Shown here: positions 1 through 8,616 of the stretch, piece by piece
Layout: each line of letters begins with the position of its first letter
Numbering within the stretch: the stretch's first letter is position 1
Origin: Firm-04 sp045600205
GTDB lineage: Bacteria > Bacillota > Clostridia > Oscillospirales > Ruminococcaceae
Direction of reading: 5' to 3'
Assembly (NCBI GenBank): GCA_045600205.1
Contig: JAZRXM010000016.1
Coordinates: 77,600-141,599 of the forward strand
DNA: 64,000 nt
Notes under the pieces: model-generated
The model's input: the letters and a program-made list of their open reading frames with translations, nothing else
Databases searched by the model: none
Told to the model about the DNA's origin: nothing
Translations under genes and position numbers: made by a program

Positions 1-174
1 GCGCGTGGGGTCGATTGCGAAATCCTGCGTGTCATCGTGCATATTTCCGAGGACGGCGGCATAGGTATTGATGAGCTGACGATCGCAGGGAATATTGACA
101 CGGGGACGGTCTATCTGCGGGAATGGCTTGGCAGCGACGCTCTGATTCATTCAGCGGAGGAGGATTTGCCGTGA
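1..174 (+). CDS. spoIIIAF: SpoIIIAF, C-terminal part (cut by window edge)
   Basis: The window opens inside a reading frame that runs from base 1 to a TGA at 172-174 (57 codons visible). The visible tail has no motif of its own. The call rests on position: the next two genes are spoIIIAG and spoIIIAH, and spoIIIAF precedes them in the conserved spoIIIA operon. SpoIIIAF is a membrane protein of the channel complex built between mother cell and forespore during endospore formation. The stop codon overlaps the GTG start of spoIIIAG, so the two are translationally coupled. Confidence 0.6.
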   Translation, partial: ARGVDCEILRVIVHISEDGGIGIDELTIAGNIDTGTVYLREWLGSDALIHSAEEDLP

Positions 175-707
175 GCAGGCTGAAACAGCTATGGGCGAAA
201 TATGAGGAAAACCGTGTGCGTGCGTTAATTTTGCTTGGCGTTTGCGGAATCGCTCTGATCTTGCTTTCGGGTCTGTTATCTGACCATTCGCCCAATACAG
301 CGGATCCGCCTGCTGTAGTTCAGACAGACAGTACTGCGGATTATGTAGCGAAAATTGAGCAAAAACTAACAGATCTGCTCGCAGCAATGGACGGTGTCGG
401 CATGGTGAATGTTATGGTGACGGTCAGCGGGACAGCAGAGCAGGTCTATGCGGAGGAGGTGAATGTTTCGCAGAGCGACAAAAGCAGGCAATCGCAGAAC
501 GCCTATGTCATTACGAAATCGGGCGGAAATGAGTCTGCGCTGGTGTCGCAGACCAGATTCCCGAAAATCGCAGGCGTTGCGGTTTTGTGCAGCGGAGGCG
601 GAAAAATGACCGTTCAGGAGCAGGTCGTCCGTGCGGTTTCCACAGTGCTGGGCATTCCTGCCTCGGATATTTTCGTTGGACGGCAAACCGCCGCCCATCT
701 ATCTTGA
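171..707 (+). CDS. spoIIIAG: Stage III sporulation protein AG
   Basis: 178 aa when started at GTG 171. That start lies 7 nt after GGAGGAGG (156-163) and overlaps the upstream stop; an ATG at 123 in the same frame has no such site. A single membrane segment covers about residues 14-36, followed by an extracytoplasmic domain with the mixed alpha/beta pattern of ring-building motif proteins. SpoIIIAG is known to form a large ring in the SpoIIIA-SpoIIQ channel that keeps the engulfed forespore active. It is followed after 15 nt by spoIIIAH, as in other spore formers. Confidence 0.85.
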   Translation: MSRLKQLWAKYEENRVRALILLGVCGIALILLSGLLSDHSPNTADPPAVVQTDSTADYVAKIEQKLTDLLAAMDGVGMVNVMVTVSGTAEQVYAEEVNVSQSDKSRQSQNAYVITKSGGNESALVSQTRFPKIAGVAVLCSGGGKMTVQEQVVRAVSTVLGIPASDIFVGRQTAAHLS

Positions 708-722
708 AAGGAGCGTATTTCC

Positions 723-1313
723 ATGAAAAAACCAACTGTAATCATCGGCAAAAAGCAAATCATTCTGAGCTGCCTGACGCTGATTCTCGGCATTGCGGTG
801 TATCTCAACTACGTGCTTGCCGATGAAACCGCTCTGTTGCCGACAAGCAATCTTTTGCGTGGAAAAGAGGGCATTTCTGCGGATACGGACGCGGTTTCCG
901 CGGAGGAGGGGTTGGATGCTTATGGTGCGGCAGAATTGGTCAATGCGACAACAAGCGGCAATGCGGACTATTTTGCGCAGGCACGACTGGAAAAACAAAC
1001 CAGCCGCGATCATGCCGTGGAAACGCTGCAAAGCATCATCGGCGGCGGAGATGTGAGCAATGATGAAATGGTCGTCAATGCGATCAATGCGGTCAGTGTT
1101 TCCAAGCTGATCGAAAGCGAAAGCGTCATTGAAAGCCTGATTCTCGCGCAGGGATTTTCGGACTGCGTGGCGTATCTGGACGGCGATACTGCAAAAATTG
1201 TAGTGGAAAGCGCAGGATTGGAGCCGTCACAGGCAGCAGCCATCAAGGATATTGTGCTGAGTGAAGCGGATATTCCGGCTGAGGGCATCCGCATTTTTGA
1301 GGTTGCTCCCTGA
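723..1313 (+). CDS. spoIIIAH: Stage III sporulation protein AH
   Basis: 196 aa. The N-terminus is short and basic, followed by one membrane helix (about residues 10-28) and a soluble extracytoplasmic part. The C-terminal half (sequence KIVVESAGLEPSQAAAIKDIV) is the YscJ/FliF-like ring-building fold typical of SpoIIIAH. In the family this domain binds SpoIIQ from the forespore side. GAAAGGAG lies 9 nt before the ATG. It is the last gene of the spoIIIA operon; the next gene has its own promoter. Confidence 0.88.
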   Translation: MKKPTVIIGKKQIILSCLTLILGIAVYLNYVLADETALLPTSNLLRGKEGISADTDAVSAEEGLDAYGAAELVNATTSGNADYFAQARLEKQTSRDHAVETLQSIIGGGDVSNDEMVVNAINAVSVSKLIESESVIESLILAQGFSDCVAYLDGDTAKIVVESAGLEPSQAAAIKDIVLSEADIPAEGIRIFEVAP

Positions 1314-1370
1314 CAGAATCTGCTCCTGCAAAAAAATTTTTGAGAAATCACCTTTTTTTTTCAAAAATGC

Positions 1371-1399
1371 TTGTACTGCGCCGAAAAATTTGCTATAAT
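1371..1399 (+). promoter_or_regulatory. Sigma-A type promoter before the Asp23 gene
   Basis: TTGTAC at 1371-1376 and a perfect TATAAT at 1394-1399 are separated by 17 bp. This lies in the 190-bp gap after spoIIIAH and would start the asp23-nusB-xseAB-ispA-dxs-recN series of closely packed genes. Confidence 0.7.
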
Positions 1400-1503
1400 A
1401 GAATATGTATAAATTCAGGACGAAACGGCAGCGGATCCTGCGCCGCCTGCCGTGCGTCCCCGATGCAGAAAATGACCAATCCAAACAGAATGGAGAGAAT
1501 GTT

Positions 1504-1839
1504 ATGAGCAATCAGTATCCAAGCAAGCCTGTCGTGACAGGCAAAGTCAAAATTTCCGAGAACGTCATTCGTTCCATTGCACAGGAAGCAGCACTTGAAA
1601 TTGATGGTGTGGAATCGCTCGCAGCACCTCGTAAATCCGTTGTCCGCAGCGGTTCTTCCGTCACAATTGACATCAAGGATGATGCCGTTGCCATTACCCT
1701 CAATCTGATCCTGAAAAGCGGATATCGCTTGCAGCAGGTTGCAGAGCAGGTACAGCGCATGGTCAAGGAAAATGTCCAGAATATGACAGGCGTTGTGGTA
1801 TCCAAGGTCAATATTGTTGCAGCCGGACTGGTATTTTGA
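1504..1839 (+). CDS. Asp23/Gls24 family envelope stress response protein
   Basis: 111 aa from ATG 1504 (GGAGA 7 nt upstream); an upstream in-frame ATG at 1405 would add 33 residues with unrelated composition and lies too close to the promoter. The segments KISENVIRSIAQEAALEIDGVES and VAEQVQRMVKENVQNMTG are typical of DUF322/Asp23. The family is linked to cell envelope homeostasis and several members sit at the membrane. Placement just before nusB is the usual clostridial order. It is probably co-transcribed with nusB, which starts 32 nt downstream. Confidence 0.85.
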   Translation: MSNQYPSKPVVTGKVKISENVIRSIAQEAALEIDGVESLAAPRKSVVRSGSSVTIDIKDDAVAITLNLILKSGYRLQQVAEQVQRMVKENVQNMTGVVVSKVNIVAAGLVF

Positions 1840-1871
1840 AAACTGAGCAACCACGAAAGGAATTTTCATTT

Positions 1872-2303
1872 ATGTCAAGACGTGAAATCCGTGACAGCGC
1901 ATTTAAGCTGATGTTCGAAAAACTTCTGCGTGATGATTCCATGGAGGAACTCTACGCAATCGCAGAGGACATTGACGAAGTCCTGGTCAACGACGCCGTC
2001 CGTGCATTGGTGGACGGTACGCTTGCACACGCAGAGGAAATTGACGGCATCATTCAGCAGTATAGTAAAACACGCGCATTATCGCGTATTCCAAAGCTGA
2101 ATCTGGCAATTCTCCGCATCGCGCTCTACGAGATTCTCTATGACGAGAAAACGCCGCAGAATGCCGCAATCAACGAGGCGGTAGAGCTTGCGAAGAACTA
2201 CACCTATCAGGAGGATGCAAGCTTTATCAACGGTCTGCTGGGCGCATATGCCCGTGACCATGCCGATACGCAGACTGCTGCCGAGGAAATGCAAAACGCA
2301 TGA
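1872..2303 (+). CDS. nusB: Transcription antitermination factor NusB
   Basis: 143 aa. All-helical NusB fold: N-terminal SRREIRDSAFKLMFE and C-terminal NAAINEAVELAKNYTYQEDASFINGLL are the conserved ends of the family, the latter lining the RNA/S10 binding side. NusB with S10 (NusE) binds boxA RNA and supports antitermination of rRNA operons. The ATG at 1872 has AAAGGA in front; the in-frame ATG at 1836 overlaps asp23. Its stop overlaps the ATG of the next gene (2300). Confidence 0.92.
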   Translation: MSRREIRDSAFKLMFEKLLRDDSMEELYAIAEDIDEVLVNDAVRALVDGTLAHAEEIDGIIQQYSKTRALSRIPKLNLAILRIALYEILYDEKTPQNAAINEAVELAKNYTYQEDASFINGLLGAYARDHADTQTAAEEMQNA

Positions 2304-3256
2304 AGCTACTGGGAATTGATACCAGCAATTATACGACATCGTGTGCGTGGCTGGATACCGATACGATGGAGATACGGCAGCGCAAGCAGCTTTTGCCTGT
2401 TCCTGAGGGTCAGGCGGGTCTGCGTCAGAGCGATGCCGTGTTTCACCATACCCGTCAGCTTCCGCCGCTTGTCGAGGAACTGATGCGTGAGGTCGGCGGC
2501 AAACCCGATGCGATCGGTGTATCTACGCAGCCACGCTCGGCGGAAGGCTCGTATATGCCGTGTTTTCTGGCAGGACAAGGAAGTGCGCGAATTTTATCGG
2601 CGGTGCTTGATTGTCCGCTCCACGAAACTTCGCATCAGATGGGGCATATTCTCGCGGCGTTGTATTCGGCGGACAGGCTTGATTGGCTTTCCGTGGCGCA
2701 TGGCCCGTTTCTGGCGTTTCATGTCAGCGGGGGCACAACGGACTGCGTGCTGTGTACGCCTGAAAAAGACGCAGTTTTGCGCATTTCGCCTGTGGCACAG
2801 TCGCTTGACCTGAAAGCGGGACAAGCAGTGGACCGTGTCGGGCTGATGCTCGGGCTGCAATTTCCGTGCGGCGTTGAACTGGAAAAACTCGCCATGCAGA
2901 GCGATTCTAAGGCGTATGCACGTATGACACTGAAAGACGGATGCTGTTCGCTTTCCGGTTTGCAGAATCAGTGTGAGGCAATGCTCAAAAAGGGCGTATC
3001 TGCGCCTGATATTGCGAAATATTGCCTGAACAGCATCGCAAAAGTGCTTGCTGATATGACCAAAGCTGCCGTGGAAAAAACAGGGCAGTCCGCTGTGCTG
3101 TACGCTGGAGGTGTCATGTCGGACAAGCTGATTCAGAACAGTTTATCGTCATTGCCTGTGGACGCGGCGTTTGCACAGCCTGCGTTCTCCTGCGATAATG
3201 CAGCAGGTACGGCGATTTTTGCTGCTTTATCGGAGAATTGCCTATGTCAGTGTTGA
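2300..3256 (+). CDS. TsaD/Kae1-like (peptidase M22 family) protein, probable paralogue
   Basis: 318 aa with the ASKHA ATPase fold of TsaD: N-terminal LLGIDTSNYTTS phosphate loop, an HxxxH metal motif (H112 and H116, in HETSHQMGH), SGGTTD in the second phosphate loop, and a C-terminal CDNAAG that supplies the third metal ligand Asp. True TsaD has a slightly different HxEGH motif and makes t6A37 in tRNA with TsaB and TsaE. Clostridia often carry this second, divergent copy between nusB and xseA, and no tsaB/tsaE partner lies here. The metal ligands are intact, so it is probably active, but its substrate is unknown. Confidence 0.75.
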   Translation: MKLLGIDTSNYTTSCAWLDTDTMEIRQRKQLLPVPEGQAGLRQSDAVFHHTRQLPPLVEELMREVGGKPDAIGVSTQPRSAEGSYMPCFLAGQGSARILSAVLDCPLHETSHQMGHILAALYSADRLDWLSVAHGPFLAFHVSGGTTDCVLCTPEKDAVLRISPVAQSLDLKAGQAVDRVGLMLGLQFPCGVELEKLAMQSDSKAYARMTLKDGCCSLSGLQNQCEAMLKKGVSAPDIAKYCLNSIAKVLADMTKAAVEKTGQSAVLYAGGVMSDKLIQNSLSSLPVDAAFAQPAFSCDNAAGTAIFAALSENCLCQC

Positions 3257-4458
3257 CCATATCGGAATTGAATCGCTATGTTGCGGTGAAATTTCAGACC
3301 GACTCCAATCTGAAAACAGTGTTTGTACGCGGAGAAATTTCCAATTTCAAACGGAATTTCAAGTCGGGACACTGCTATTTTACGCTGCGGGACGAGGAAG
3401 CGGCGGTCAGCGCGGTGATGTTTCGGTTTCAGGCGGCGCGGCTGCAATTCGAACCCGCGGACGGGATGCACGTAATGGTGCAGGGCACGGTGACACTCTA
3501 TGAGCCGACAGGCTCGTATCAGCTGAATATTACTGATATGCAGCCTGACGGCATCGGTGCACAGGCGCTTGCCCTGAAACAGCGACGTGAAAAACTCGCA
3601 AAACTTGGATATTTTGATGCAGAGCGCAAACGACCGCTGCCCCCCTTGCCGAAGAAAATCGGCATTGTGACGTCTGCGAGCGGTGCGGCGAAACATGATA
3701 TGATCGAAACGCTCGCGCAGAGGTGTCCGCTGGTCACAGTCTGCGTGTACCCATGTCTGGTGCAGGGGCAGAATGCGCCGCAATCCATCGCTGATGCGCT
3801 TATTTCAGCAGGCGCGGATGGCTGCGATGTCATCCTTGTAGGACGCGGCGGCGGCTCCGCAGAGGACTTGTCTGCATTTCAGGAGGAAGTTGTCGCACAC
3901 GCGATTTTTGGCGCACCGGTACCCGTTATCAGCGCGGTCGGACACGAAACTGACCAGTGTATTGCCGATGATGTCGCGGATTATCGCGCCATGACCCCGA
4001 CAGCTGCCGCAACGATGGCAGTTCCCGATATCCGAAGTCTGATGCAGAGCGTCACGATGGCAATACAACGTCTGAACGGCGCATTTACGTCACTTTGTGA
4101 GCAGAAACAGACAAAACTTGAGCGGTTGACATCCCGCTTGCAGATGCAGGCGGTTGACCGTAGCGTTGCATTGCAATCGGAAAGATTCTCTGCGCTGATG
4201 CGTCGTTTTCATCACGCAATGGAGCGCGGGATGACGCATCGTCACCAGCAGTGGGAGCTTGCCTGCGGACGCTTGGAGGCGAATAGCCCCGTTGCAATTT
4301 TGCAGCGCGGATATGCGATTGTTTACGATGAAAAGCAGACGCTCGTGCGTTCTGCGGATACGCTCTCTGTTGGCGAAAAACTGCGTATCAGCTTTGCAAA
4401 CGGAAGCTGTAACGCAACAGTCACGGAGATAGAAGGAGCGAATACCCATGAAGTTTGA
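3244..4458 (+). CDS. xseA: Exodeoxyribonuclease VII large subunit
   Basis: 404 aa. An N-terminal OB-fold (about residues 1-100) is followed by the catalytic domain with the motifs IGIVTSASGAAKHD, VGRGGGSAEDL and SAVGHETD, then a long helical region and a C-terminal segment. ExoVII degrades single-stranded DNA from either end into oligonucleotides. The ATG at 3244 (GGAG 8 nt upstream) is preferred over TTG 3238. The gene overlaps its upstream neighbour by 13 nt and xseB by 11 nt, which favours coupled production of the two ExoVII subunits. Confidence 0.95.
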   Translation: MSVLTISELNRYVAVKFQTDSNLKTVFVRGEISNFKRNFKSGHCYFTLRDEEAAVSAVMFRFQAARLQFEPADGMHVMVQGTVTLYEPTGSYQLNITDMQPDGIGAQALALKQRREKLAKLGYFDAERKRPLPPLPKKIGIVTSASGAAKHDMIETLAQRCPLVTVCVYPCLVQGQNAPQSIADALISAGADGCDVILVGRGGGSAEDLSAFQEEVVAHAIFGAPVPVISAVGHETDQCIADDVADYRAMTPTAAATMAVPDIRSLMQSVTMAIQRLNGAFTSLCEQKQTKLERLTSRLQMQAVDRSVALQSERFSALMRRFHHAMERGMTHRHQQWELACGRLEANSPVAILQRGYAIVYDEKQTLVRSADTLSVGEKLRISFANGSCNATVTEIEGANTHEV

Positions 4459-4636
4459 AGAAGGAATGCAGCGGCTGACAGAAATCACAGAACGTCTGGA
4501 ACAGGGCGGTCTGCCACTCGAAGAAGCGGTTGCATTATACGGCGAGGGCGCAAAACTTGCTGCGGAATGTCAGCAGGAGCTTGAAAATGCGAAGCTCGCA
4601 GTCACGGAATATACAAAAACTACGGAAACGGAGTGA
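4448..4636 (+). CDS. xseB: Exodeoxyribonuclease VII small subunit
   Basis: 62 aa, the usual length. The conserved core FEEGMQRLTEITERLEQG followed by LPLEEAVALYGEG is the XseB helical hairpin that binds the helical stalk of XseA. Several XseB copies join one XseA. AGAAGGAG lies 9 nt before the ATG, inside the end of xseA. Confidence 0.93.
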   Translation: MKFEEGMQRLTEITERLEQGGLPLEEAVALYGEGAKLAAECQQELENAKLAVTEYTKTTETE

Positions 4637-4641
4637 ACACC

Positions 4642-5535
4642 ATGACGCAGGAAATGATGCAGCAGCGAATGAAATCTGATATTGCGCTGATTGAGCAGAC
4701 GATTTTGGCTCTGCTGCCTGAAAAAACGGACTGCGCCCAGCGAAAGCTGCTCGATGCGGTCTGCTATTCTCTGGAGGCAGGCGGCAAGCGTATCAGACCA
4801 ATGCTGGCACTTGAATTTTGCCGTATCTGCGGCGGAAATGATGATATGATCCTGCCGGCAGCCTGTGCGCTGGAGCTGTATCACACCTCCACGCTGATCC
4901 ATGATGATCTGCCCGAAATGGACAACGACAGTCTGCGCCGCGGAAAGCCCTCGTGTCACGTTGCTTTTGGCACGGCGACCGCTCTGCTGGCAGGTGATAC
5001 GATGATGATGATGCCGTTTGAGTGGATCGCGGGCAGCAAAGCCATTGATGACAGCAGAAAAATCGCGCTGGTGCGTGAATTGGCAGTTGCAGGTGGACTC
5101 TATGGTGCGTGCGGTGGTCAGCAAGTGGATCTACAGAATGAAAACCGCACAGATGTGTCACTTTCGGAACTGACTGAGATGTATTCCTATAAGACGGGTG
5201 CGCTGATCATCGCGGCTTGCAGAATGGGCTGCATCGCGGCAGGTGCAGATGTGAAAATCATCGCAATTGCTGAAGAATACGCAAAGAAAATCGGGCTTGC
5301 ATTTCAGATCGTCGATGATATTCTTGACGTCACTGCGGATGAGGCGGCACTTGGAAAGCCTGTTGGCAGTGATATTGAGCAGAATAAGAACACATTTGTG
5401 AGCCTTTACGGGCTGGAACAGGCGAAAGCGGAGGCACAAAGTCTGACAACAGAGGCTTTGGCACTTCTTGGTCAACTGCCTGATACCGAATTTTTGCAGG
5501 AACTCACGAATTTCTTGCTGACACGTCAATTTTAA
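4642..5535 (+). CDS. ispA: Polyprenyl (farnesyl/geranyl) diphosphate synthase
   Basis: 297 aa. The first Asp-rich motif DDLPEMDND is at residues 88-96 and the second (DDILD, preceded by FQIV) lies about 135 residues later; both bind magnesium and diphosphate. The insert in the first motif (DDxxxxD) is the bacterial FPP synthase type. It condenses IPP with DMAPP/GPP. ATG 4642 is chosen because GTG 4633 leaves no room for the ACGGAG site at 4627-4632. It sits between xseB and dxs, so a prenyl precursor enzyme and its synthase are co-transcribed. Confidence 0.92.
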   Translation: MTQEMMQQRMKSDIALIEQTILALLPEKTDCAQRKLLDAVCYSLEAGGKRIRPMLALEFCRICGGNDDMILPAACALELYHTSTLIHDDLPEMDNDSLRRGKPSCHVAFGTATALLAGDTMMMMPFEWIAGSKAIDDSRKIALVRELAVAGGLYGACGGQQVDLQNENRTDVSLSELTEMYSYKTGALIIAACRMGCIAAGADVKIIAIAEEYAKKIGLAFQIVDDILDVTADEAALGKPVGSDIEQNKNTFVSLYGLEQAKAEAQSLTTEALALLGQLPDTEFLQELTNFLLTRQF

Positions 5536-5556
5536 GCAAAAAGTACGGAGCGAAAA

Positions 5557-7440
5557 ATGGCAAAAGAATGTCAAATGAACGAGGAGCAGGTATCTCTGGA
5601 AGAATTACGGCTTCCCGATGACCTATCTGAGCTGAGCTACCCGCAGTGTGAGCAGCTTTGTGCGCAGATACGAAAGATTCTGATAGATACGGTGACGGTG
5701 AACGGCGGACATCTCGCGTCCAATCTGGGCGTGGTGGAACTGACGCTCGCGTTGCACCGACAGTTTCATTCGCCTGAGGATCGCATCGTTTGGGATGTCG
5801 GGCATCAGGCGTATGTCCATAAGATTCTGACGGGACGCCTTGCGGAATTTCAGACGATTCGGCAGGAGGGAGGCATTTCGGGCTTTCCAAAACCGACGGA
5901 ATCTCCCCATGATACGTTCATTACGGGTCACAGCAGCACTGCGGTATCGGCGGCGTGCGGCATTGCGGAGGCGTATCGCATTCAGGGCAAGCCCAACTAT
6001 GCGATTGCGGTCGTTGGTGATGGTGCGGCAACGGGCGGTATGTTTTTCGAGGGCCTCAATAACGGTGGAAAAACACGCAGCAACTTGATTGTCGTGCTGA
6101 ATGACAATGAGTGTGCGATTTCGAAGAACGTTGGTGCCGTGGCAAAATATTTATCGAATATTCGCAACAGCACGCAGTATGTCAAGACGAAATGGGCGAT
6201 TGAAAAGGCGCTCGGCAAGACGCCTGTGGTTGGTAAGCCGATTGCTGAAATCCTCAAAAATACGAAAGATAAGCTGCGTCAGAGCGTCGAGCAGACCACG
6301 ATGTTTGAGGACCTCGGCTTTGTGTATCTCGGACCCGTGGACGGGCATGATGTAGCGGAGCTGGATGAGGTTCTGGACGTTGCAAAGCGATATCAGCGAC
6401 CTGTTCTGGTGCATATCCGCACGATTAAGGGCAAAGGTTACGCGCCCGCGGAGGCAAATCCCGGCGAGTATCATGGTGTACCGAAAATCGACGTAGATTC
6501 AAAGAATCCTGAGATTTCTACGGACGAGTGCTATTCGACCGTGTTCGGTAGAGAACTGATGCGTCTGGGCAAAGAGGACAAACGCATCTGCGCGGTGACT
6601 GCGGCGATGAAATACGGCACAGGACTGCAATTTTTCGGTGCCGCCTGCCCGACACGATTCTTTGATGTCGGGATTGCGGAGCAGCACGCGGTCACCTTCT
6701 GCGGCGGGCTGGCATCCATGGGCATGATACCTGTTTTTGCCGTATATTCAACATTTTTGCAGCGTACCTACGACCAGCTTTTGCATGATATCTCGATTGA
6801 GGGGTTGCATATGGTGCTTGGCGTAGACCGCGCAGGTCTGGTCGGTGAGGACGGCGAAACCCATCAGGGTATTTTTGACGTACCGATGCTGACGGCGATT
6901 CCGCACATCAAGGTATATTCGCCTGCAAACTACGAAGAACTGAAAATGTGCCTGAATACGTCGGTTTACGAAGACACCGGTTTGGTTGCGCTGCGTTATC
7001 CGAGAGGACGCGAAAATGACGTACTTTCGTCAATGCAAGCAACAAAATCTTTCACGCACACGAAGGGTGGCGATACGCTTCTGGTTACCTATGGCAGAAT
7101 CAGCGCACAGGTACAGAAAGCAGCAAAAATGCTCGCAGATAAGGGTATTTCCTGCGGCATTCTTCGTCTGACACAAATCTGGCCGCTGCCCGATGGTGTG
7201 CTGGATGTTGCAAAAACATACGATAATGTGTACTTTTTCGAGGAGAGCGACGAAGTCGGCGGCATTGGCGAAAAACTCGCGGGTATGCTGCTGGAGGTCG
7301 ATTATCGCGGAAAGTACTTCCATAACGCGATTCATGGTTTTGTGCGGCACGCTTCGGTTGAACGGTGCTTCGAGAAAGTCGGGCTTTCGGCGGAACGGAT
7401 CGCGGCGTTTGTGGAGGAACAGCATGGCGGAACGACTTGA
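5557..7440 (+). CDS. dxs: 1-deoxy-D-xylulose-5-phosphate synthase
   Basis: 627 aa, full family length. The thiamine diphosphate motif starts at GDGAATGG and runs to a downstream LNDNE. The central transketolase domain holds DRAGLVGEDGETHQG, and the C-terminal transketolase domain holds EESDEVGGIGEKL. The enzyme joins pyruvate and glyceraldehyde 3-phosphate as the first step of the MEP isoprenoid pathway. It follows ispA by 21 nt and overlaps tlyA by 17 nt, the classical clostridial ispA-dxs-tlyA order. Confidence 0.97.
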   Translation: MAKECQMNEEQVSLEELRLPDDLSELSYPQCEQLCAQIRKILIDTVTVNGGHLASNLGVVELTLALHRQFHSPEDRIVWDVGHQAYVHKILTGRLAEFQTIRQEGGISGFPKPTESPHDTFITGHSSTAVSAACGIAEAYRIQGKPNYAIAVVGDGAATGGMFFEGLNNGGKTRSNLIVVLNDNECAISKNVGAVAKYLSNIRNSTQYVKTKWAIEKALGKTPVVGKPIAEILKNTKDKLRQSVEQTTMFEDLGFVYLGPVDGHDVAELDEVLDVAKRYQRPVLVHIRTIKGKGYAPAEANPGEYHGVPKIDVDSKNPEISTDECYSTVFGRELMRLGKEDKRICAVTAAMKYGTGLQFFGAACPTRFFDVGIAEQHAVTFCGGLASMGMIPVFAVYSTFLQRTYDQLLHDISIEGLHMVLGVDRAGLVGEDGETHQGIFDVPMLTAIPHIKVYSPANYEELKMCLNTSVYEDTGLVALRYPRGRENDVLSSMQATKSFTHTKGGDTLLVTYGRISAQVQKAAKMLADKGISCGILRLTQIWPLPDGVLDVAKTYDNVYFFEESDEVGGIGEKLAGMLLEVDYRGKYFHNAIHGFVRHASVERCFEKVGLSAERIAAFVEEQHGGTT

Positions 7441-8152
7441 TACTGCACTGGTCACACGCGGGCTGTGCAATACCAGAAACCGCGCAAAAACGTCGATTGA
7501 GCAGGGGAATGTTACGGTCAACGGGGTGGTTTGTATGAAGCCCGCGCTGTCGGTCACCGAAAACGATGACCTTCGCGTGACGCAGCCGCTGCCGTATGTC
7601 GGGCGTGGCGGGTTGAAACTTGTGTACGCGCTGGCGGAATTCAAGCTTTCGGTCGAGAACCTATCCTGCCTCGATATTGGCGCATCTACGGGCGGATTTA
7701 CAGATTGCATGCTGCAAAACGGTGCGGCGCACGTTCTCGCTGTGGACGTTGGACATGACCAACTGGCACCCGAATTGCGCGCAGATACGAGAGTTACTGC
7801 GATAGACGGCATGGACATCCGAAATCTGCCGCCTGATACGGAAGGACTGCCCGCGCAGTTTGCCGCCTGCGATGCGAGTTTTATTTCATTGCGGTACATT
7901 CTGCCGGTTTTGCCGCCGCTGCTTGCCGACCACGCAAAAGCCGTGATGCTTGTCAAGCCGCAGTTTGAGGCAGGGCGCAGTGCAGTTGGAAAAAACGGCA
8001 TTGTCCGCGATGCAAAAGTGCGGCAGCAGGTGCTTCGGGATATCCGAAATGCGGCTGCGGAGACGGGTCTTTTGCCGTTGGCAGATTGCGAATCGCCGGT
8101 GAAGGGCGGCAGCGGAAACACGGAATTCTTGTTATTACTGGAAAAACAGTGA
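7424..8152 (+). CDS. tlyA: TlyA family rRNA (cytidine-2'-O)-methyltransferase
   Basis: 242 aa. An S4 RNA-binding domain occupies about residues 1-62 (start ERLDTALVTRGLCNTRNRAK). The FtsJ-like methyltransferase domain follows, with the SAM-binding motif DIGASTGGFTDCML, an acidic DVGHDQLAP motif and VKPQFEAGR. TlyA homologues methylate 16S and 23S rRNA cytidines and affect capreomycin sensitivity; the hemolysin name is historic. The start at ATG 7424 lies inside the end of dxs. Confidence 0.92.
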   Translation: MAERLDTALVTRGLCNTRNRAKTSIEQGNVTVNGVVCMKPALSVTENDDLRVTQPLPYVGRGGLKLVYALAEFKLSVENLSCLDIGASTGGFTDCMLQNGAAHVLAVDVGHDQLAPELRADTRVTAIDGMDIRNLPPDTEGLPAQFAACDASFISLRYILPVLPPLLADHAKAVMLVKPQFEAGRSAVGKNGIVRDAKVRQQVLRDIRNAAAETGLLPLADCESPVKGGSGNTEFLLLLEKQ

Positions 8153-8160
8153 GGTTTGAT

Positions 8161-8616
8161 ATGACACACACAGAGAAAGCCTTGGCGTTATTCCCACAGC
8201 ACTACCATTGCTCCCAGTCTGTTTTTTCAGCATTTGCTGATGAATTAGGCTTACCAGAACAGACAGCGCAGAAAATCAGTGCGTGCTTTGGCAGCGGGAT
8301 GTGTAAGGGCGAGGTCTGCGGTGCGTGTACAGGTGCCCTGATGGTACTCGGTATGAAATATACGCAGGCAGATGATTTTAACGTAGATGCACGGAAACAG
8401 GTCAATGATTTAACCAAGCGGTTTTTGGAACTGTTTGCCGAAGAAAACGGCTCGTATCTCTGCCGCGAACTGCTTGGCTATAACCTCGGCGTTCCTGCGG
8501 AAGCGGCTGCTGCAAAAGCGGAGGGTTTGTTCCGTACATTCTGCCCCAAAATGGTCGCATCTGCGGTGAAAATCGTTGAGCAGATCATGCTGGAAACAGA
8601 TGAGGAATCCGTATGA
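8161..8616 (+). CDS. C_GCAxxG_C_C family redox-type protein
   Basis: 151 aa with the family pattern: HCSQSVFSAFADE near residue 18, then CFGSGMCKGEVCGACTGALM, and Cys residues near residue 103 and later that complete the C-GCAxxG-C-C set. The conserved cysteines suggest a metal- or disulfide-based redox role; no reaction is proven for the family. It lies between tlyA (8 nt) and nadK (4-nt overlap), so it is transcribed with the NADP-forming enzyme, which fits a redox role but does not show it. Confidence 0.75.
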   Translation: MTHTEKALALFPQHYHCSQSVFSAFADELGLPEQTAQKISACFGSGMCKGEVCGACTGALMVLGMKYTQADDFNVDARKQVNDLTKRFLELFAEENGSYLCRELLGYNLGVPAEAAAAKAEGLFRTFCPKMVASAVKIVEQIMLETDEESV

